Part shown: positions 25,960-35,034 of the stretch, in pieces
Numbering within the stretch: position 1 is the first letter of the stretch
Layout of the letters: every line of letters begins with the position of its first letter
Source: Thalassobacillus sp043497085
GTDB taxonomy: Bacteria; Bacillota; Bacilli; Bacillales; Halobacillaceae
Length of the DNA: 64,000 nucleotides
Assembly (NCBI GenBank): GCA_043497085.1
Contig: JBIEKI010000018.1
Strand: one strand, 5' to 3'
Notes under the pieces: model-generated
Seen by the model: only the letters and a program-made list of their open reading frames with translations
The model's database searches: none
What the model was told of the DNA's origin: nothing
Position numbers and translations under genes: made by a program

Positions 25960-26136
25960 ATGTGTAAAAAGAGAATAGCTATTTGAATTTATGCCAAACT
26001 TTCGTTCGTTCAAAATCAACTGACCAGTTACTATCCTGATATTACTGCATTTCCTGTAGGTTATATTTCAGATGCTTCAAGAAGCTTATACTAATTAATG
26101 AAAAAGATACATATGATGTCCCAAGGGGGGAATCAG

Positions 26137-26922
26137 GTGAGCAAGTATTCTAAAAATCATGCACCTCCATCGATGGGAAAAATATTCTTAGTTACTTTCA
26201 TATTCTTTATATTCTTCACTATTCTTGGTCTATGGATCATCAACAAAGGCATTACCCCTACACTGATTGAAATCGCTGAAACCAGAACAAAGCAGTTTGG
26301 AAGAGATGCGATTGTGGATGCTGTTGGAAAACGAATCGCTGATGATCTTACCTATGAAGATTTAATGGATATTCAAAAGGATAATAACGGCAACATCGTG
26401 TATATGGGTTGGAATTCAGTCGTGGTCAATCGTGTATTAAGGAATACTACTTTCCGTGTACAGAATTACTTAAGACAAATAGAAAAGGGCAATTTGCCTG
26501 ATCCTGGAGCTCCTTTGGATGTTCCATTAGATGAAGAGAATGATGTAGATGAAATTGAAGAATCACCTATCCTGGTGCGAATCCCTATCGGCCAGGCAAC
26601 TAAAAATACATTGCTTGCCAATCTAGGTCCAAAAGTTCCAGTAAGATTCCAGGTAATCGGTTATGTAGAGTCCAATGTAGAGAATAATATTACTGAATAC
26701 GGGATTAATTCAGCGCTGTTTGAACTGGTAATTCATATCAAGGCAGAAGTAAGGATTGTGATTCCTTTTTCTACAAAGACCTCTACCGTTACAGCGGATA
26801 TACCGGTTGCCCACAGTACGATCATGGGACCAGTTCCTGATTTTTATAATGGTTCCGGTGGAGAAAAATCACCGTCATTCTCTGTCCCTATGGACGGCTT
26901 TCAAGTTGATCCATCCCAGTAA
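26137..26922 (+). CDS. yunB: Sporulation protein YunB
   Basis: A 261-residue protein with one N-terminal membrane segment (about residues 14-35) and an outside domain. YunB is required for efficient sporulation in B. subtilis. The C-terminal part has VPVRFQVIGYVESNVENN-type sequence with a repeated I/V-rich pattern. Start GTG at 26137 has GGGGGG six bases upstream; the in-frame ATG at 26098 has no ribosome site. TATTTC...CTTATACT near 26062-26090 could be a SigE promoter, as expected for this gene, but the match is loose. Confidence 0.85.
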   Translation: MSKYSKNHAPPSMGKIFLVTFIFFIFFTILGLWIINKGITPTLIEIAETRTKQFGRDAIVDAVGKRIADDLTYEDLMDIQKDNNGNIVYMGWNSVVVNRVLRNTTFRVQNYLRQIEKGNLPDPGAPLDVPLDEENDVDEIEESPILVRIPIGQATKNTLLANLGPKVPVRFQVIGYVESNVENNITEYGINSALFELVIHIKAEVRIVIPFSTKTSTVTADIPVAHSTIMGPVPDFYNGSGGEKSPSFSVPMDGFQVDPSQ

Positions 26923-26936
26923 TCATTAAAAATATC

Positions 26937-26965
26937 TTGCATAACTCATGAACAATTGATACAAT
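26937..26965 (+). promoter_or_regulatory. Promoter of the lysine riboswitch transcript
   Basis: TTGCAT (26937-26942), a 17-bp spacer, TACAAT (26960-26965). Confidence 0.75.
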
Positions 26966-26984
26966 ACGTTAGGAAATTTTAATA

Positions 26985-27257
26985 TTGCGTGACCTTATCA
27001 GATCGGTGAGGTAGAGGCGCAGGCTGCATGAGTAATCAACTGGAGAATGACAACGATGATGGTTGGTGAAAGGGCTGTCTGCCGAAGCATGAAGTATGGT
27101 CAAATACGGAAATGCTGGTGCTTTTCCTAATAGGAAAGGCACTGTCATGCATACTAAAGATATGGATGCATGGTGCGCTACTGATCGAAATGAAGGATAA
27201 TCAAACTTGCTGTCAAAGAGCAATGAAGGATTATTTTTCTTTCATTGTTCTTTTTTT
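26985..27257 (+). ncRNA. Lysine riboswitch (L-box) with terminator
   Basis: Aptamer at about 27001-27186. P1 pairs GATCGGT with ACTGATC. Conserved elements appear in order: GTAGAGGCGC, GCATGAGTAATC, GGTGAAAGGG, GCCGAAGC, GCTGGTGC, ACTGTCATGC and GGTGCGCTACTG. A terminator follows, AAAGAGCAATGAA / TTCATTGTTCTTT plus seven T residues (27215-27257). By the known mechanism, lysine stabilises the terminator and shuts off the downstream transporter. Confidence 0.95.
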
Positions 27258-27358
27258 ATTCCTCATTTACCCCAGTAGTATATCCACATACCCATGGCAT
27301 CCCCACATTCAAATGAATGTGACTACCTTAAGAATCACAGATATGGAGGGGAACTAGC

Positions 27359-28942
27359 ATGGAAGGTACAATCTACTCTTTGATACCTGCAATTTTAATG
27401 CTTTTATTGGTTATTGTTACACGCAAGGTTATATTGTCTCTCGGCATCGGAATCGTTATAGGTGCTTTGCTTCTTTATAATTTTAATATTATGGATACAA
27501 TGGCAGCAATTTGGACAATGTTTTATGAAATATTCATAGTTGACACCACAAATCTTTTATCCCTAGAAGGATGGAATATGGGCAATATTTATCTTTTCTT
27601 ATTCTTAATCCTGCTTGGAATGGCAACTGCTTTCATGACAGCCTCTGGGGGCAGCAAGGCATTTGGTGAATGGGCCATCAATCGTATTAAAACTCGCACG
27701 GGTGCACAGGCGGTACCGGCATATTTGGGAATCATCATTTTCATTGATGACTACTTCAATGCTTTGGCAGTGGGACAGGTAGCTCGTCCATTAACGGACC
27801 GGTATAAAATATCACGCGCCAAACTTGCTTATTTCATTGATTCTACCTCTGCACCGGTTACAGTTATCTCTCCCATTTCCAGTTGGGGCGCCTATATCAT
27901 TGGTACAATCGGCAGTATTCTCGTGGCGAATGAAATATCTGACTTTCAGCCTCTGGAAGCTTTCGTTAAAATGATACCTGCCAACCTTTACGTATTTGCT
28001 GCTTTATTATTAGTGTTTATGGCAGCATATATGAAGCTTGATATTGGACCAATGAGAAAACATGAAAAAAGAGCATTGGAAACAGGGGAAGTAACTGACC
28101 CATCACGCGGGGATATCCCGGGAGACCTGAATGATGAATTCAAGCCACATAATAACGGCAGAATATATCATTTATTAGTTCCGATTGCTGTGTTGATTAT
28201 CGGAACCATAGGGGCCATGGTAGTTACAGGTATTCAAAATACAGAGGGAACGGCCACCTTGTTGGCCACTTTTGAAAATACGAATGTGAATATTTCATTA
28301 TTCATAGGAGGATTACTGTCAGTCATTACTGCGGCAATTTTCTATGGGCTTCAGCCGGCTCCTAAATCGAACATGGGTAATGTACTGTGGGAAGGGACAA
28401 AAGCTATGCTTCCAGCTATTTATATTTTAGTTTTTGCCTGGATCATCGGTTCCGTTATCGATCAATTAGCTACAGGAGAATATTTAGCTGGCCTTGTGGA
28501 AAAAGCTTCCATAAGCCCTGCATATCTGCCATTTTTGATTTTCTTGGTCTCCGGCTTCATGGCCCTTGGAACTGGTACTTCCTGGGGAACATTCGGAATT
28601 ATGCTGCCAATAGCCGGTGAAATTGCTGCTATATCAGATGTAAGCCTGATACTACCAGCATTATCAGCAGTTCTGGCAGGATCAGTTTTCGGAGATCATT
28701 GTTCTCCGATTTCCGATACAACCATTTTGTCCTCGACCGGAGCAGGCTCCAACCATATCGATCATGTACTCACCCAGCTTCCTTATGCATTGATTGCTGC
28801 TTCCGCAGCAGGTATTGGTTATCTAGTGTTAGGATTCAGCGGTCAAGTTCTGCTTCCATTGATTTTGACATTAGTAATTGTAGCTGTCATAGGTCTTTTG
28901 ATTCATTTGATTTCACCATCATTTAAAGTAAATAAACAATAA
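27359..28942 (+). CDS. NhaC-family transporter under lysine control (LysW-like)
   Basis: A 527-residue NhaC/ArsB-superfamily antiporter with about 12 membrane segments. Family signatures include FIDDYFNALAVGQVARPLTDRYKI-like sequence near 137-160, STSAPVTVISPISSWGAY near 161-180 and GSVFGDHCSPISDTTILSSTG near 441-461. ATG at 27359 has GGAGGGG seven bases upstream. Sitting directly under an L-box strongly suggests lysine uptake or exchange, as proposed for LysW; sequence alone would say Na+/H+ antiporter. It is monocistronic, with terminators on both sides. Confidence 0.88.
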   Translation: MEGTIYSLIPAILMLLLVIVTRKVILSLGIGIVIGALLLYNFNIMDTMAAIWTMFYEIFIVDTTNLLSLEGWNMGNIYLFLFLILLGMATAFMTASGGSKAFGEWAINRIKTRTGAQAVPAYLGIIIFIDDYFNALAVGQVARPLTDRYKISRAKLAYFIDSTSAPVTVISPISSWGAYIIGTIGSILVANEISDFQPLEAFVKMIPANLYVFAALLLVFMAAYMKLDIGPMRKHEKRALETGEVTDPSRGDIPGDLNDEFKPHNNGRIYHLLVPIAVLIIGTIGAMVVTGIQNTEGTATLLATFENTNVNISLFIGGLLSVITAAIFYGLQPAPKSNMGNVLWEGTKAMLPAIYILVFAWIIGSVIDQLATGEYLAGLVEKASISPAYLPFLIFLVSGFMALGTGTSWGTFGIMLPIAGEIAAISDVSLILPALSAVLAGSVFGDHCSPISDTTILSSTGAGSNHIDHVLTQLPYALIAASAAGIGYLVLGFSGQVLLPLILTLVIVAVIGLLIHLISPSFKVNKQ

Positions 28943-28950
28943 CAGGAAAG

Positions 28951-28982
28951 AAGCGCGTCAAAGTCATGACGCGCTTTTTTTG
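28951..28982 (+). terminator. Terminator of the NhaC-type gene
   Basis: Stem AAGCGCGTCA / TGACGCGCTT with a 6-nt loop, then a run of T residues. Confidence 0.92.
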
Positions 28983-29028
28983 TTTGTTTTTTCCTGTAAT
29001 AGAAAAATCTGAATAATTTAATATTTCT

Positions 29029-29057
29029 TTGACACCCTTCTTTAGTCACGGTATAAT
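29029..29057 (+). promoter_or_regulatory. Consensus SigA promoter of the NSS transporter operon
   Basis: TTGACA (29029-29034), exactly 17 bp, TATAAT (29052-29057): both hexamers perfect. The 115-bp leader to the ATG shows no clear terminator. Confidence 0.93.
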
Positions 29058-29171
29058 ACAAGCAGATAAGCTTAATTATCTGAAAAAAGTAAATTTTTCT
29101 AACATTCTCTCTTAAAAACAAGCATAATAGAAGAGTGAGGGAGAATTAAAACAAAAGGGAGGTCTTGCATT

Positions 29172-30707
29172 ATGGAAAAACGTTCACAATGGGGGACGCG
29201 GGCTGGTTTTATATTAGCGGCCATGGGCTCTGCTATCGGCCTGGGTAATATTTGGCGATTCCCCGCAGTAGCTTATGAGAATGGTGGGGGAGCATTCTTT
29301 ATCCCATATTTATTCGCACTACTGACTGCTGGTATTCCGCTATTAGTTATGGAGTTTACCATTGGTCATAAATATCGTGGTTCAGCACCGCTTTCATTCT
29401 TCCGAATGAATAAAAAAACAGAATGGCTCGGCTGGTGGGCAGTACTGGTATCATTCGTCATTTCTACGTATTATGCTGTCATCATTGCATGGGCGATTTC
29501 TTACAGCTACTTTGCATTCAACTTAAGCTGGGGACAAGATACAGAGGCTTTCTTATTTAGTGATTATTTGAACTTATCCGTAGATCCTGGTCAAACAGGA
29601 AGCCTTGTACCTGGTGTCTTTTTCCCATTAATCATCGTATGGCTGATTACTCTGGGTGTTTTGTTCAAGGGTGTCAAGAAAGGTATTGAAGCTGCAAACA
29701 AAATTTTCATACCAACTCTTGTAGTCCTATTCCTGATTATTGTGCTTCGAGCTATTACTTTGCCTGGAGCAGCAGAAGGTTTACAAACTTTCTTTGCACC
29801 AAATTTTGATACGATCATGAATGGAAGTGTATGGGTTGCAGCCTACGGGCAGATTTTCTTCAGTTTATCCATTGCCTTCGCAATCATGATTACGTATTCC
29901 AGTTATCTTCCGAAAAAGTCGGATATTACAAACAATGCCTTCATTACCGGATTTGGTAACTCAAGTTTTGAATTGCTTGCAGGTATTGGTGTCTTCGGTG
30001 CACTTGGTTTCATGGCACAGCAAAGTGGAGTTGGTGTCTCTGAAGTAGTAAGTGGCGGCGTAGGTCTTGCATTTGTAGTCTTTCCACAAATTATTAACGA
30101 GTTGCCTGCTCTCAATGGATTATTTGGTTTCTTATTCTTCTTGTCATTAGTTTTGGCTGGTCTCTCCTCATTAATTTCAATTTCAGAGACTTATATTGCC
30201 GGGCTAAAAGAAAAACTTGGAATTTCCCGTACTGCCGCTGTAGGAATTGGTGGTGGCTTAGCGGCTCTTATTTCTATCCTGTTTGCTACCCAGGGTGGAT
30301 TATTCTTCCTCGATGCCGCAGACTATTTCATCAACCAATTTGGTGTAGCGTTTGTAGGGTTGGTTGAAGTAGTTATTATTGCATGGTTCCTTCGCAAGCT
30401 TACCGATTTTCAGGATCATGCGAACGCTATATCAGATATCCGCCTAGGCAGCTGGTGGAAAGTTAGCTTAGGAATTATTACACCGATCGTGCTCGGTTAT
30501 ATGATGTTTGATTTGTTTAAGCAAAATATTTTAAAAGAGTTTGATACTGAAACAGGAAACTATGAAGGATATACAGATGCCTTCATTACATTTGGTGGAT
30601 GGTCAGTAGCGGCAGGTGCCCTGGTAATTGGCATCTTGCTCTCCTTTAAGCGTTGGCATGCGAGCTCTTTGAAGGAAGATAAACAGAGCAAAGAGGAGGT
30701 CGTTTAA
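29172..30707 (+). CDS. Sodium:neurotransmitter symporter family amino-acid transporter
   Basis: A 511-residue NSS-family (LeuT fold) Na+-coupled transporter with about 11-12 membrane segments. The hallmark AAMGSAIGLGNIWRFP of segment 1 (residues 16-31) holds the Na+ and substrate sites. ATG follows GGGAGG. A 32-residue hydrophobic protein begins 2 bp after the stop, which places this in the methionine/alanine import type (MetP with MetS). The substrate is therefore probably methionine and/or alanine, by inference. Confidence 0.9.
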   Translation: MEKRSQWGTRAGFILAAMGSAIGLGNIWRFPAVAYENGGGAFFIPYLFALLTAGIPLLVMEFTIGHKYRGSAPLSFFRMNKKTEWLGWWAVLVSFVISTYYAVIIAWAISYSYFAFNLSWGQDTEAFLFSDYLNLSVDPGQTGSLVPGVFFPLIIVWLITLGVLFKGVKKGIEAANKIFIPTLVVLFLIIVLRAITLPGAAEGLQTFFAPNFDTIMNGSVWVAAYGQIFFSLSIAFAIMITYSSYLPKKSDITNNAFITGFGNSSFELLAGIGVFGALGFMAQQSGVGVSEVVSGGVGLAFVVFPQIINELPALNGLFGFLFFLSLVLAGLSSLISISETYIAGLKEKLGISRTAAVGIGGGLAALISILFATQGGLFFLDAADYFINQFGVAFVGLVEVVIIAWFLRKLTDFQDHANAISDIRLGSWWKVSLGIITPIVLGYMMFDLFKQNILKEFDTETGNYEGYTDAFITFGGWSVAAGALVIGILLSFKRWHASSLKEDKQSKEEVV

Positions 30708-30708
30708 T

Positions 30709-30807
30709 ATGACAGGCAGTGCAATTATAATGATGGTTATTGGCATGGTTGTTATATGGGGAGGCCTGACGGCAAGTATCATGAATGCTGTCCGTAAATC
30801 TAAATAA
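30709..30807 (+). CDS. Methionine/alanine import NSS transporter small subunit (MetS-like)
   Basis: A 32-residue protein, nearly all one membrane segment (AIIMMVIGMVVIWGGLTASI), with a basic tail VRKSK. AGAGGAGG lies ten bases upstream of ATG at 30709. It directly follows an NSS transporter, the known arrangement of the small subunit needed for activity of MetPS in Corynebacterium. A terminator follows. Confidence 0.88.
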   Translation: MTGSAIIMMVIGMVVIWGGLTASIMNAVRKSK

Positions 30808-30815
30808 TAAAGTAT

Positions 30816-30852
30816 AGAGCGCCGTACATTGGATTGTACGGCGCTCTATTTT
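30816..30852 (+). terminator. Terminator of the NSS transporter operon
   Basis: Perfect 13-bp stem AGAGCGCCGTACA / TGTACGGCGCTCT (30816-30828, 30835-30847), then ATTTT. It is also the boundary to the convergent lytH. Confidence 0.9.
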
Positions 30853-30877
30853 ACATAGGGAAATATTTTTTCAGTTC

Positions 30878-31870
30878 CTAATCCCTGGCCATCCGTTCCC
30901 ACTTTCTCAAATATGGATAAGGGTCGAACGACCATTCGCTATAGCCGTTATCTTTATACATACCATAATGCAAATGAGGTGGAAACTTGCCTGAGGTACC
31001 TGGAGGCCCATAGCCTGTGGCTCCAACAGAACCGATGACATCCCCAGGTTTGACGACATCACCGACACTCACCCCGTCTTCAAAACCATTCAAGTGAGCA
31101 TAGTAGTGATAGATGTTAAAGATATCCCGGATTCCGATGCGCCATCCGCCATATCTATTCCAGCCTTTCATTTCAATGACCCCATAAGTGGTGGATTGCA
31201 CAGGTACGCCATAATTAGCGAAGATATCTGTACCTTCATGAATCCTTCTTCCCCCGAAACCTCGTGCATCACCCCATGTGCTTCGGTAGCTATAGTTGGC
31301 ATGGAGCGGCACAGGAAAGTTACGGTCAGTTAGATGGATAGTACCAAAATGCTTAAAGACACGTGCATTATTCATGATTGTTTGGACACTCAAATCCCGA
31401 TGGTAATACTGCCATAAAGCTATTTTAATATCGTCAGGAGTATGACCAAAGGAAGAAAGGTATGATGCGATGCTATATAACACATCCTCATCGTTATTTT
31501 TATCTGCTATTCCATCACCATTCCCGTCATTGCCCCAACCATTGAACATTTCTGTAATTAATGGAGATTGCTGCGCCGTTTGGTTTGGGTTGTCCAATCC
31601 ATTCCAGAATACATTTTCTGGCTGAATAGCGGTTACTCTGCCCTCAGGGAGGTCTTCATTAACCTGACGTTCAAATTGATCTACTGCGGCCAGGTAGTAC
31701 CAGGGTATGAGCGTAGTAGCAGCAGTTTTTTTATATAATTCCATACGGGTTTGATTTTCTTCTTTTTTTAACTCTTCTTCGCTTTTTTCTGCTCCAAAAG
31801 TAATCGAGCAAAAGAGGTTTCCTGCAAACATTAAGAGCAGGAAGAGAAGTATAGTTGTTCGTTTCATCAT
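30878..31870 (-). CDS. lytH: Spore cortex L-Ala-D-Glu endopeptidase LytH (M23)
   Basis: A 330-residue secreted or membrane-attached peptidase with an N-terminal signal sequence (residues 3-27). The C-terminal M23 domain has its Zn ligands in RRIHEGTDIFA (near 213-218) and HLHYGM (near 303-305). A central segment with DGNGDGIADKNNDED (near 115) resembles a Ca-binding loop. B. subtilis LytH (YunA) trims cortex side chains and is expressed in the mother cell under SigK; it is also a neighbour of yunB there. ATG at 31870 follows GGAG. Confidence 0.9.
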   Translation of the reverse strand: MMKRTTILLFLLLMFAGNLFCSITFGAEKSEEELKKEENQTRMELYKKTAATTLIPWYYLAAVDQFERQVNEDLPEGRVTAIQPENVFWNGLDNPNQTAQQSPLITEMFNGWGNDGNGDGIADKNNDEDVLYSIASYLSSFGHTPDDIKIALWQYYHRDLSVQTIMNNARVFKHFGTIHLTDRNFPVPLHANYSYRSTWGDARGFGGRRIHEGTDIFANYGVPVQSTTYGVIEMKGWNRYGGWRIGIRDIFNIYHYYAHLNGFEDGVSVGDVVKPGDVIGSVGATGYGPPGTSGKFPPHLHYGMYKDNGYSEWSFDPYPYLRKWERMARD

Positions 31871-31994
31871 TCGTCACTCCAACCAATTGATAACCTTAGT
31901 TTGTGAAATGCCGGTCTCAACTATTTATGGAAAATAAGTGAAACAGAAAAAAGAAAAAAACAGGAAAGTGGCCATTCACTTTCCTGCCTATTAC

Positions 31995-32642
31995 TTAGCG
32001 CCCCATCATCCCATTTTTTGAGTCTCTTGGGTCTGTTTTTGATTTTGTTTCATCATTATAGGTTGATTCACCCTGGGGAGCCTGGCGCATCCGCTTAATG
32101 GCATTTTCAAGCACGTTGTCATAATTTTCATCATTAATACTTGAGTTACTTAAGCTTTGGATGTCCCCGAAAGATTGTTCCTGGTCAGAGACATAGACTT
32201 CATAGTAGCGGGGCACAAGACTGAGTGCTGTCTTTTTGACCATATCAGCTGCCTGGTTACGGTCTACCTCTTCAGCTTTCTCATAAGCGATCAGCACTTC
32301 ATCATCTGTTACCAATGTCCCTGCATTCGTAATTTCATCCATGGTTAAAATCATTTTCGTTATCATATCCGCCGTTTCTTCCCGGTTCACTCTTGTAGAA
32401 TAATCCCCCTGTGGGTCCACCTGACTTTTATCATAACGGACATACCCTAACTGATCAGTCATATCTCCGTCACCATCCCGTTCAGCAGGTGACTGGTAGT
32501 TATCCATAGCATTTCCGTTCAATGCTCCTTGGTTATTATCTTTGTTGCCGTAACGATCCATCGCGTTTTCATCTTCTTGTGCTGCACATCCTCCCAGCAA
32601 TATACCGCTGATCAAGATGGAAGCTGCAAAGGTTTTATTCAC
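31995..32642 (-). CDS. yutC: YhcN/YlaJ-family sporulation lipoprotein (YutC)
   Basis: A 215-residue lipoprotein. The signal peptide ends in lipobox LLGGC (Cys near 19). The N-terminal third is Asn/Asp/Gly-rich, and the rest matches the YhcN/YlaJ domain with a central helix-strand pattern (TMDEITNAGTLVTDDEVLIAYE-like). Paralogues are found in spore membranes. yutC lies near lytH in B. subtilis. ATG has AAGGAGG upstream. The molecular role is unknown. Confidence 0.82.
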   Translation of the reverse strand: MNKTFAASILISGILLGGCAAQEDENAMDRYGNKDNNQGALNGNAMDNYQSPAERDGDGDMTDQLGYVRYDKSQVDPQGDYSTRVNREETADMITKMILTMDEITNAGTLVTDDEVLIAYEKAEEVDRNQAADMVKKTALSLVPRYYEVYVSDQEQSFGDIQSLSNSSINDENYDNVLENAIKRMRQAPQGESTYNDETKSKTDPRDSKNGMMGR

Positions 32643-32781
32643 TGGATTTCCTCCTTGTTTTAAATGCTCCCCATGTGATTATTTTTTAGCGAAACAGGAG
32701 ATTTCATACGAATTAAATATTCCCTGTGACGGCAAAGCGAAAAGTATGATAAAATTTAGTTAATTGTAAGAGGTGATGGTA

Positions 32782-33054
32782 ATGATTGAATTGTTTGGTA
32801 AACAATATGAAATCGTGAGAGATTATAGAAATGGTTATCAGGCGGAAGCTTTAGAGCAACGATTCAGTGATATTTTGAGCAAGTATGATTATATTGTCGG
32901 TGATTGGGGTTATGGTCAGCTTCGTTTGCGGGGATTTTATGATGATCAGAATCCGAAAGCTACCTTTGATACAAAAATCAGTACACTCGAGGATTATTTA
33001 TACGAGTATTGTAATTTCGGGTGTGCATACTTTTTGTTGAAAAAAACCAATTAA
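32782..33054 (+). CDS. yutD: DUF1027 protein YutD
   Basis: A 90-residue cytosolic protein with the family pattern YEIVRDYRNGY, DYIVGDWGYGQLRLRGF and YCNFGCAYF (two Cys near the C-terminus). ATG at 32782 is chosen, since AGAGGTGAT lies about seven bases upstream and the family begins MIE. Function unknown. Monocistronic with a strong terminator. Confidence 0.85.
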   Translation: MIELFGKQYEIVRDYRNGYQAEALEQRFSDILSKYDYIVGDWGYGQLRLRGFYDDQNPKATFDTKISTLEDYLYEYCNFGCAYFLLKKTN

Positions 33055-33092
33055 AAAACCCTTCTTTGGCTCGAGGCTAAAGAAGGGTTTTT
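33054..33092. terminator. Bidirectional terminator between yutD and the DUF3055 gene
   Basis: 14-bp stem AAAAACCCTTCTTT / AAAGAAGGGTTTTT, A run on the left and T run on the right, so it can serve both convergent genes. Confidence 0.9.
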
Positions 33093-33101
33093 ATATGTGT
33101 G

Positions 33102-33371
33102 TTAAATGGCTTCTCTTAAAAATTCACGAAGTTCGTCAGCGTCAATTTCATTTAAGTTGAAGGCATGTTCCAGGTAGCCTGGCTCTTCGATGTCATCATG
33201 ACCGATAATTGCAAAGCGGTTTCCTTGAATATCGAGAACCAAAGTCTTCCCATAATAGCGGCTTGTTTTCACAAGTGCCAGATCATGACGATGGGTTGCT
33301 CCCATGAAGCTTACGAAACGTGTATCGCTTTTTTCTTTTTCATCATAGAGAAAGAAACGTTCCTCTTCCAT
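33102..33371 (-). CDS. DUF3055 cytosolic protein
   Basis: An 89-residue acidic protein of the DUF3055 type, with FVSFMGATHRHDLALV and FAIIGHDDIEEPGYLEHAF. Start ATG at 33371 has AAGGAGGAAT upstream; an in-frame ATG at 33395 overlaps the end of glpX and has no ribosome site. It lies 13 bp downstream of glpX and is probably co-transcribed. Function unknown. Confidence 0.78.
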   Translation of the reverse strand: MEEERFFLYDEKEKSDTRFVSFMGATHRHDLALVKTSRYYGKTLVLDIQGNRFAIIGHDDIEEPGYLEHAFNLNEIDADELREFLREAI

Positions 33372-33384
33372 TTCCGATTCCTCC

Positions 33385-34359
33385 TTATTCTTCATTCATC
33401 ACCAAGTGAGGTTTATGTGAAAGGTGATGGTGAGCTTTTACAAAACGAACGGTCTTCGTTTTGGCGCGCATGACGATTGAATCTGTTTCGGTCAAATCAC
33501 CGCCCAGGAATTTTACACCGTTTAAGAGTTCACCTTCTGTCACACCTGTAGCGGCAAAAATGGCGTCGTCGCTTTTGACTAAATCGTCCATCGTCAATAG
33601 CTGAAGCGGATCCTCTAACCCCATCGTTTTACAACGTTCACTTTCGGCATCATTTTGAGGTGCTAACCTAGCCTGCATATCGCCATCTAAACTCTTGATC
33701 GCCGCAGCGGAAATCACTCCTTCTGGAGCTCCACCTCTGCCTACGAATAAGTCTACGCCTGTATGAGGGAGGCATGTGGCGATTGATGCACCTACATCAC
33801 CATCACCAAATAACTTGACCCTGGCACCTTTTTGAATTACTCGCTGGATAAGGTCTTCATGTCGGTCACGTTCCTGGATAATGACAGTCAGGTCTCTTAC
33901 TCGTTTGTTATTGGCACGGGCAACGATATCAATGGTACGCTCGATCGGGTCATCAAGATGAATAAGCCCTTTGGCATTTTTTCCAACAGCAATTTTATCC
34001 ATATACATATCCGGGGCATGAAGAAGGGCACCGCGTTCTGCTGCTGCTATGACAGCCATTGCATTATTATGGCCTTTTGCGACAATATTTGTTCCTTCCA
34101 GCGGGTCGACAGCAATATCTACTGCAGGACCTGTCTTGTTCCCTAGTTCTTCACCTATATAAAGCATCGGTGCTTCATCTAATTCGCCTTCTCCGATCAC
34201 TACGACACCTTCCATAGCAACCGAATCAAACATAGCTCTCATGGCTGAGGTAGCTGCGTCATCCGCATTGATCTTATCCCCACGGCCCATCCATTGGGCT
34301 GAGGCTATGGCAGCTGCTTCGGTTACACGTACTAATTCTAATGCAAGTTCTCTATCCAA
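33385..34359 (-). CDS. glpX: Class II fructose-1,6-bisphosphatase GlpX
   Basis: Gluconeogenic phosphatase of the GlpX type, 324 residues. Signatures are VVIGEGELDEAPML near 53-66, DIAVDPLEGTN near 81-91 (Mg site), LFGDGDVGAS near 184 and GRGGAPEGV near 208. The start is TTG at 34359 with GGAGGAG upstream. In B. subtilis glpX stands elsewhere (ywjI), so this pairing with a DUF3055 gene differs. Confidence 0.95.
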   Translation of the reverse strand: MDRELALELVRVTEAAAIASAQWMGRGDKINADDAATSAMRAMFDSVAMEGVVVIGEGELDEAPMLYIGEELGNKTGPAVDIAVDPLEGTNIVAKGHNNAMAVIAAAERGALLHAPDMYMDKIAVGKNAKGLIHLDDPIERTIDIVARANNKRVRDLTVIIQERDRHEDLIQRVIQKGARVKLFGDGDVGASIATCLPHTGVDLFVGRGGAPEGVISAAAIKSLDGDMQARLAPQNDAESERCKTMGLEDPLQLLTMDDLVKSDDAIFAATGVTEGELLNGVKFLGGDLTETDSIVMRAKTKTVRFVKAHHHLSHKPHLVMNEE

Positions 34360-34508
34360 TTATTTCTCCTCCGATACGTTAAAGTCCTTATATATGATAG
34401 CAGAGTTTGTATAACTACGTAAATATGCATCCTTTTCCTGTTATGTATGTAAATGTGATATCATGATGAATGAATTAGGTTATGATGCAATTGGATGGAG
34501 GTGCGGTT

Positions 34509-34946
34509 ATGTATTTTGTAGACAGAAAAAAAATTGAAAGTACATTACTTTATATGGAAGGTCTCACTAATGAATATCAAAATCATACGTTTGATTCGTT
34601 TTTAGAAAAGTTAAGCCTGGAGCGAATCACACATATGACGATTGAATCGGTCATTGATGTAGGAAATATGATGATTGATGGATTCATTATGCGTGACCCG
34701 GGGAGCTATGAGGATATTATTGATATTCTTACCGATGAAAAAGTCATTCCTGAAGCTCATCAGGAAAAATTCAAGTCTTTTATACGTCTTCGAAAAATGC
34801 TTGTCCAAGAGTACCTGGACATTAATCATGAGGCTATCCATTCTATTTGGGAAAATTCCAGAGAGGTCATTGAAATATTCCCTGCAGCCGTAAGAAGGTA
34901 TCTGGATGAGGAACTTGGCCCGGTTTCTGCTTTCTCTAACTCATAA
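34509..34946 (+). CDS. yutE: HEPN-fold (HepT-like, DUF86) protein YutE
   Basis: A 145-residue helical protein of the DUF86/HepT class. The HepT catalytic pattern R-x4-H-x-Y appears as RKMLVQEY near 102, with Gln in place of His, so ribonuclease activity is doubtful. No MntA-type nucleotidyltransferase lies beside it, so it is not a complete HepT-MntA toxin-antitoxin pair. ATG at 34509 has TGGAGGTG upstream. yutD and yutE are neighbours in B. subtilis; here glpX and the DUF3055 gene lie between. Confidence 0.85.
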   Translation: MYFVDRKKIESTLLYMEGLTNEYQNHTFDSFLEKLSLERITHMTIESVIDVGNMMIDGFIMRDPGSYEDIIDILTDEKVIPEAHQEKFKSFIRLRKMLVQEYLDINHEAIHSIWENSREVIEIFPAAVRRYLDEELGPVSAFSNS

Positions 34947-35034
34947 ACTGTGACAATATTACAAATTATAGGATTATAAATTTACTCTCTCCTCCCTATT
35001 CTTTATAATGGAAGAAAGAAGAGGTGATGGGTAA

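Noticed and set aside
27112..27357. 81-codon open frame before the NhaC-type gene
   Set aside because: It covers the lysine riboswitch and its terminator.
28387..28926. Two 75-77 codon plus-strand frames inside the NhaC-type gene
   Set aside because: Other-frame shadows of the transporter; Cys/Phe/Tyr/Arg-rich with no ribosome site.
34509..34946. HepT-MntA toxin-antitoxin system
   Set aside because: No nucleotidyltransferase neighbour and the catalytic His is missing.
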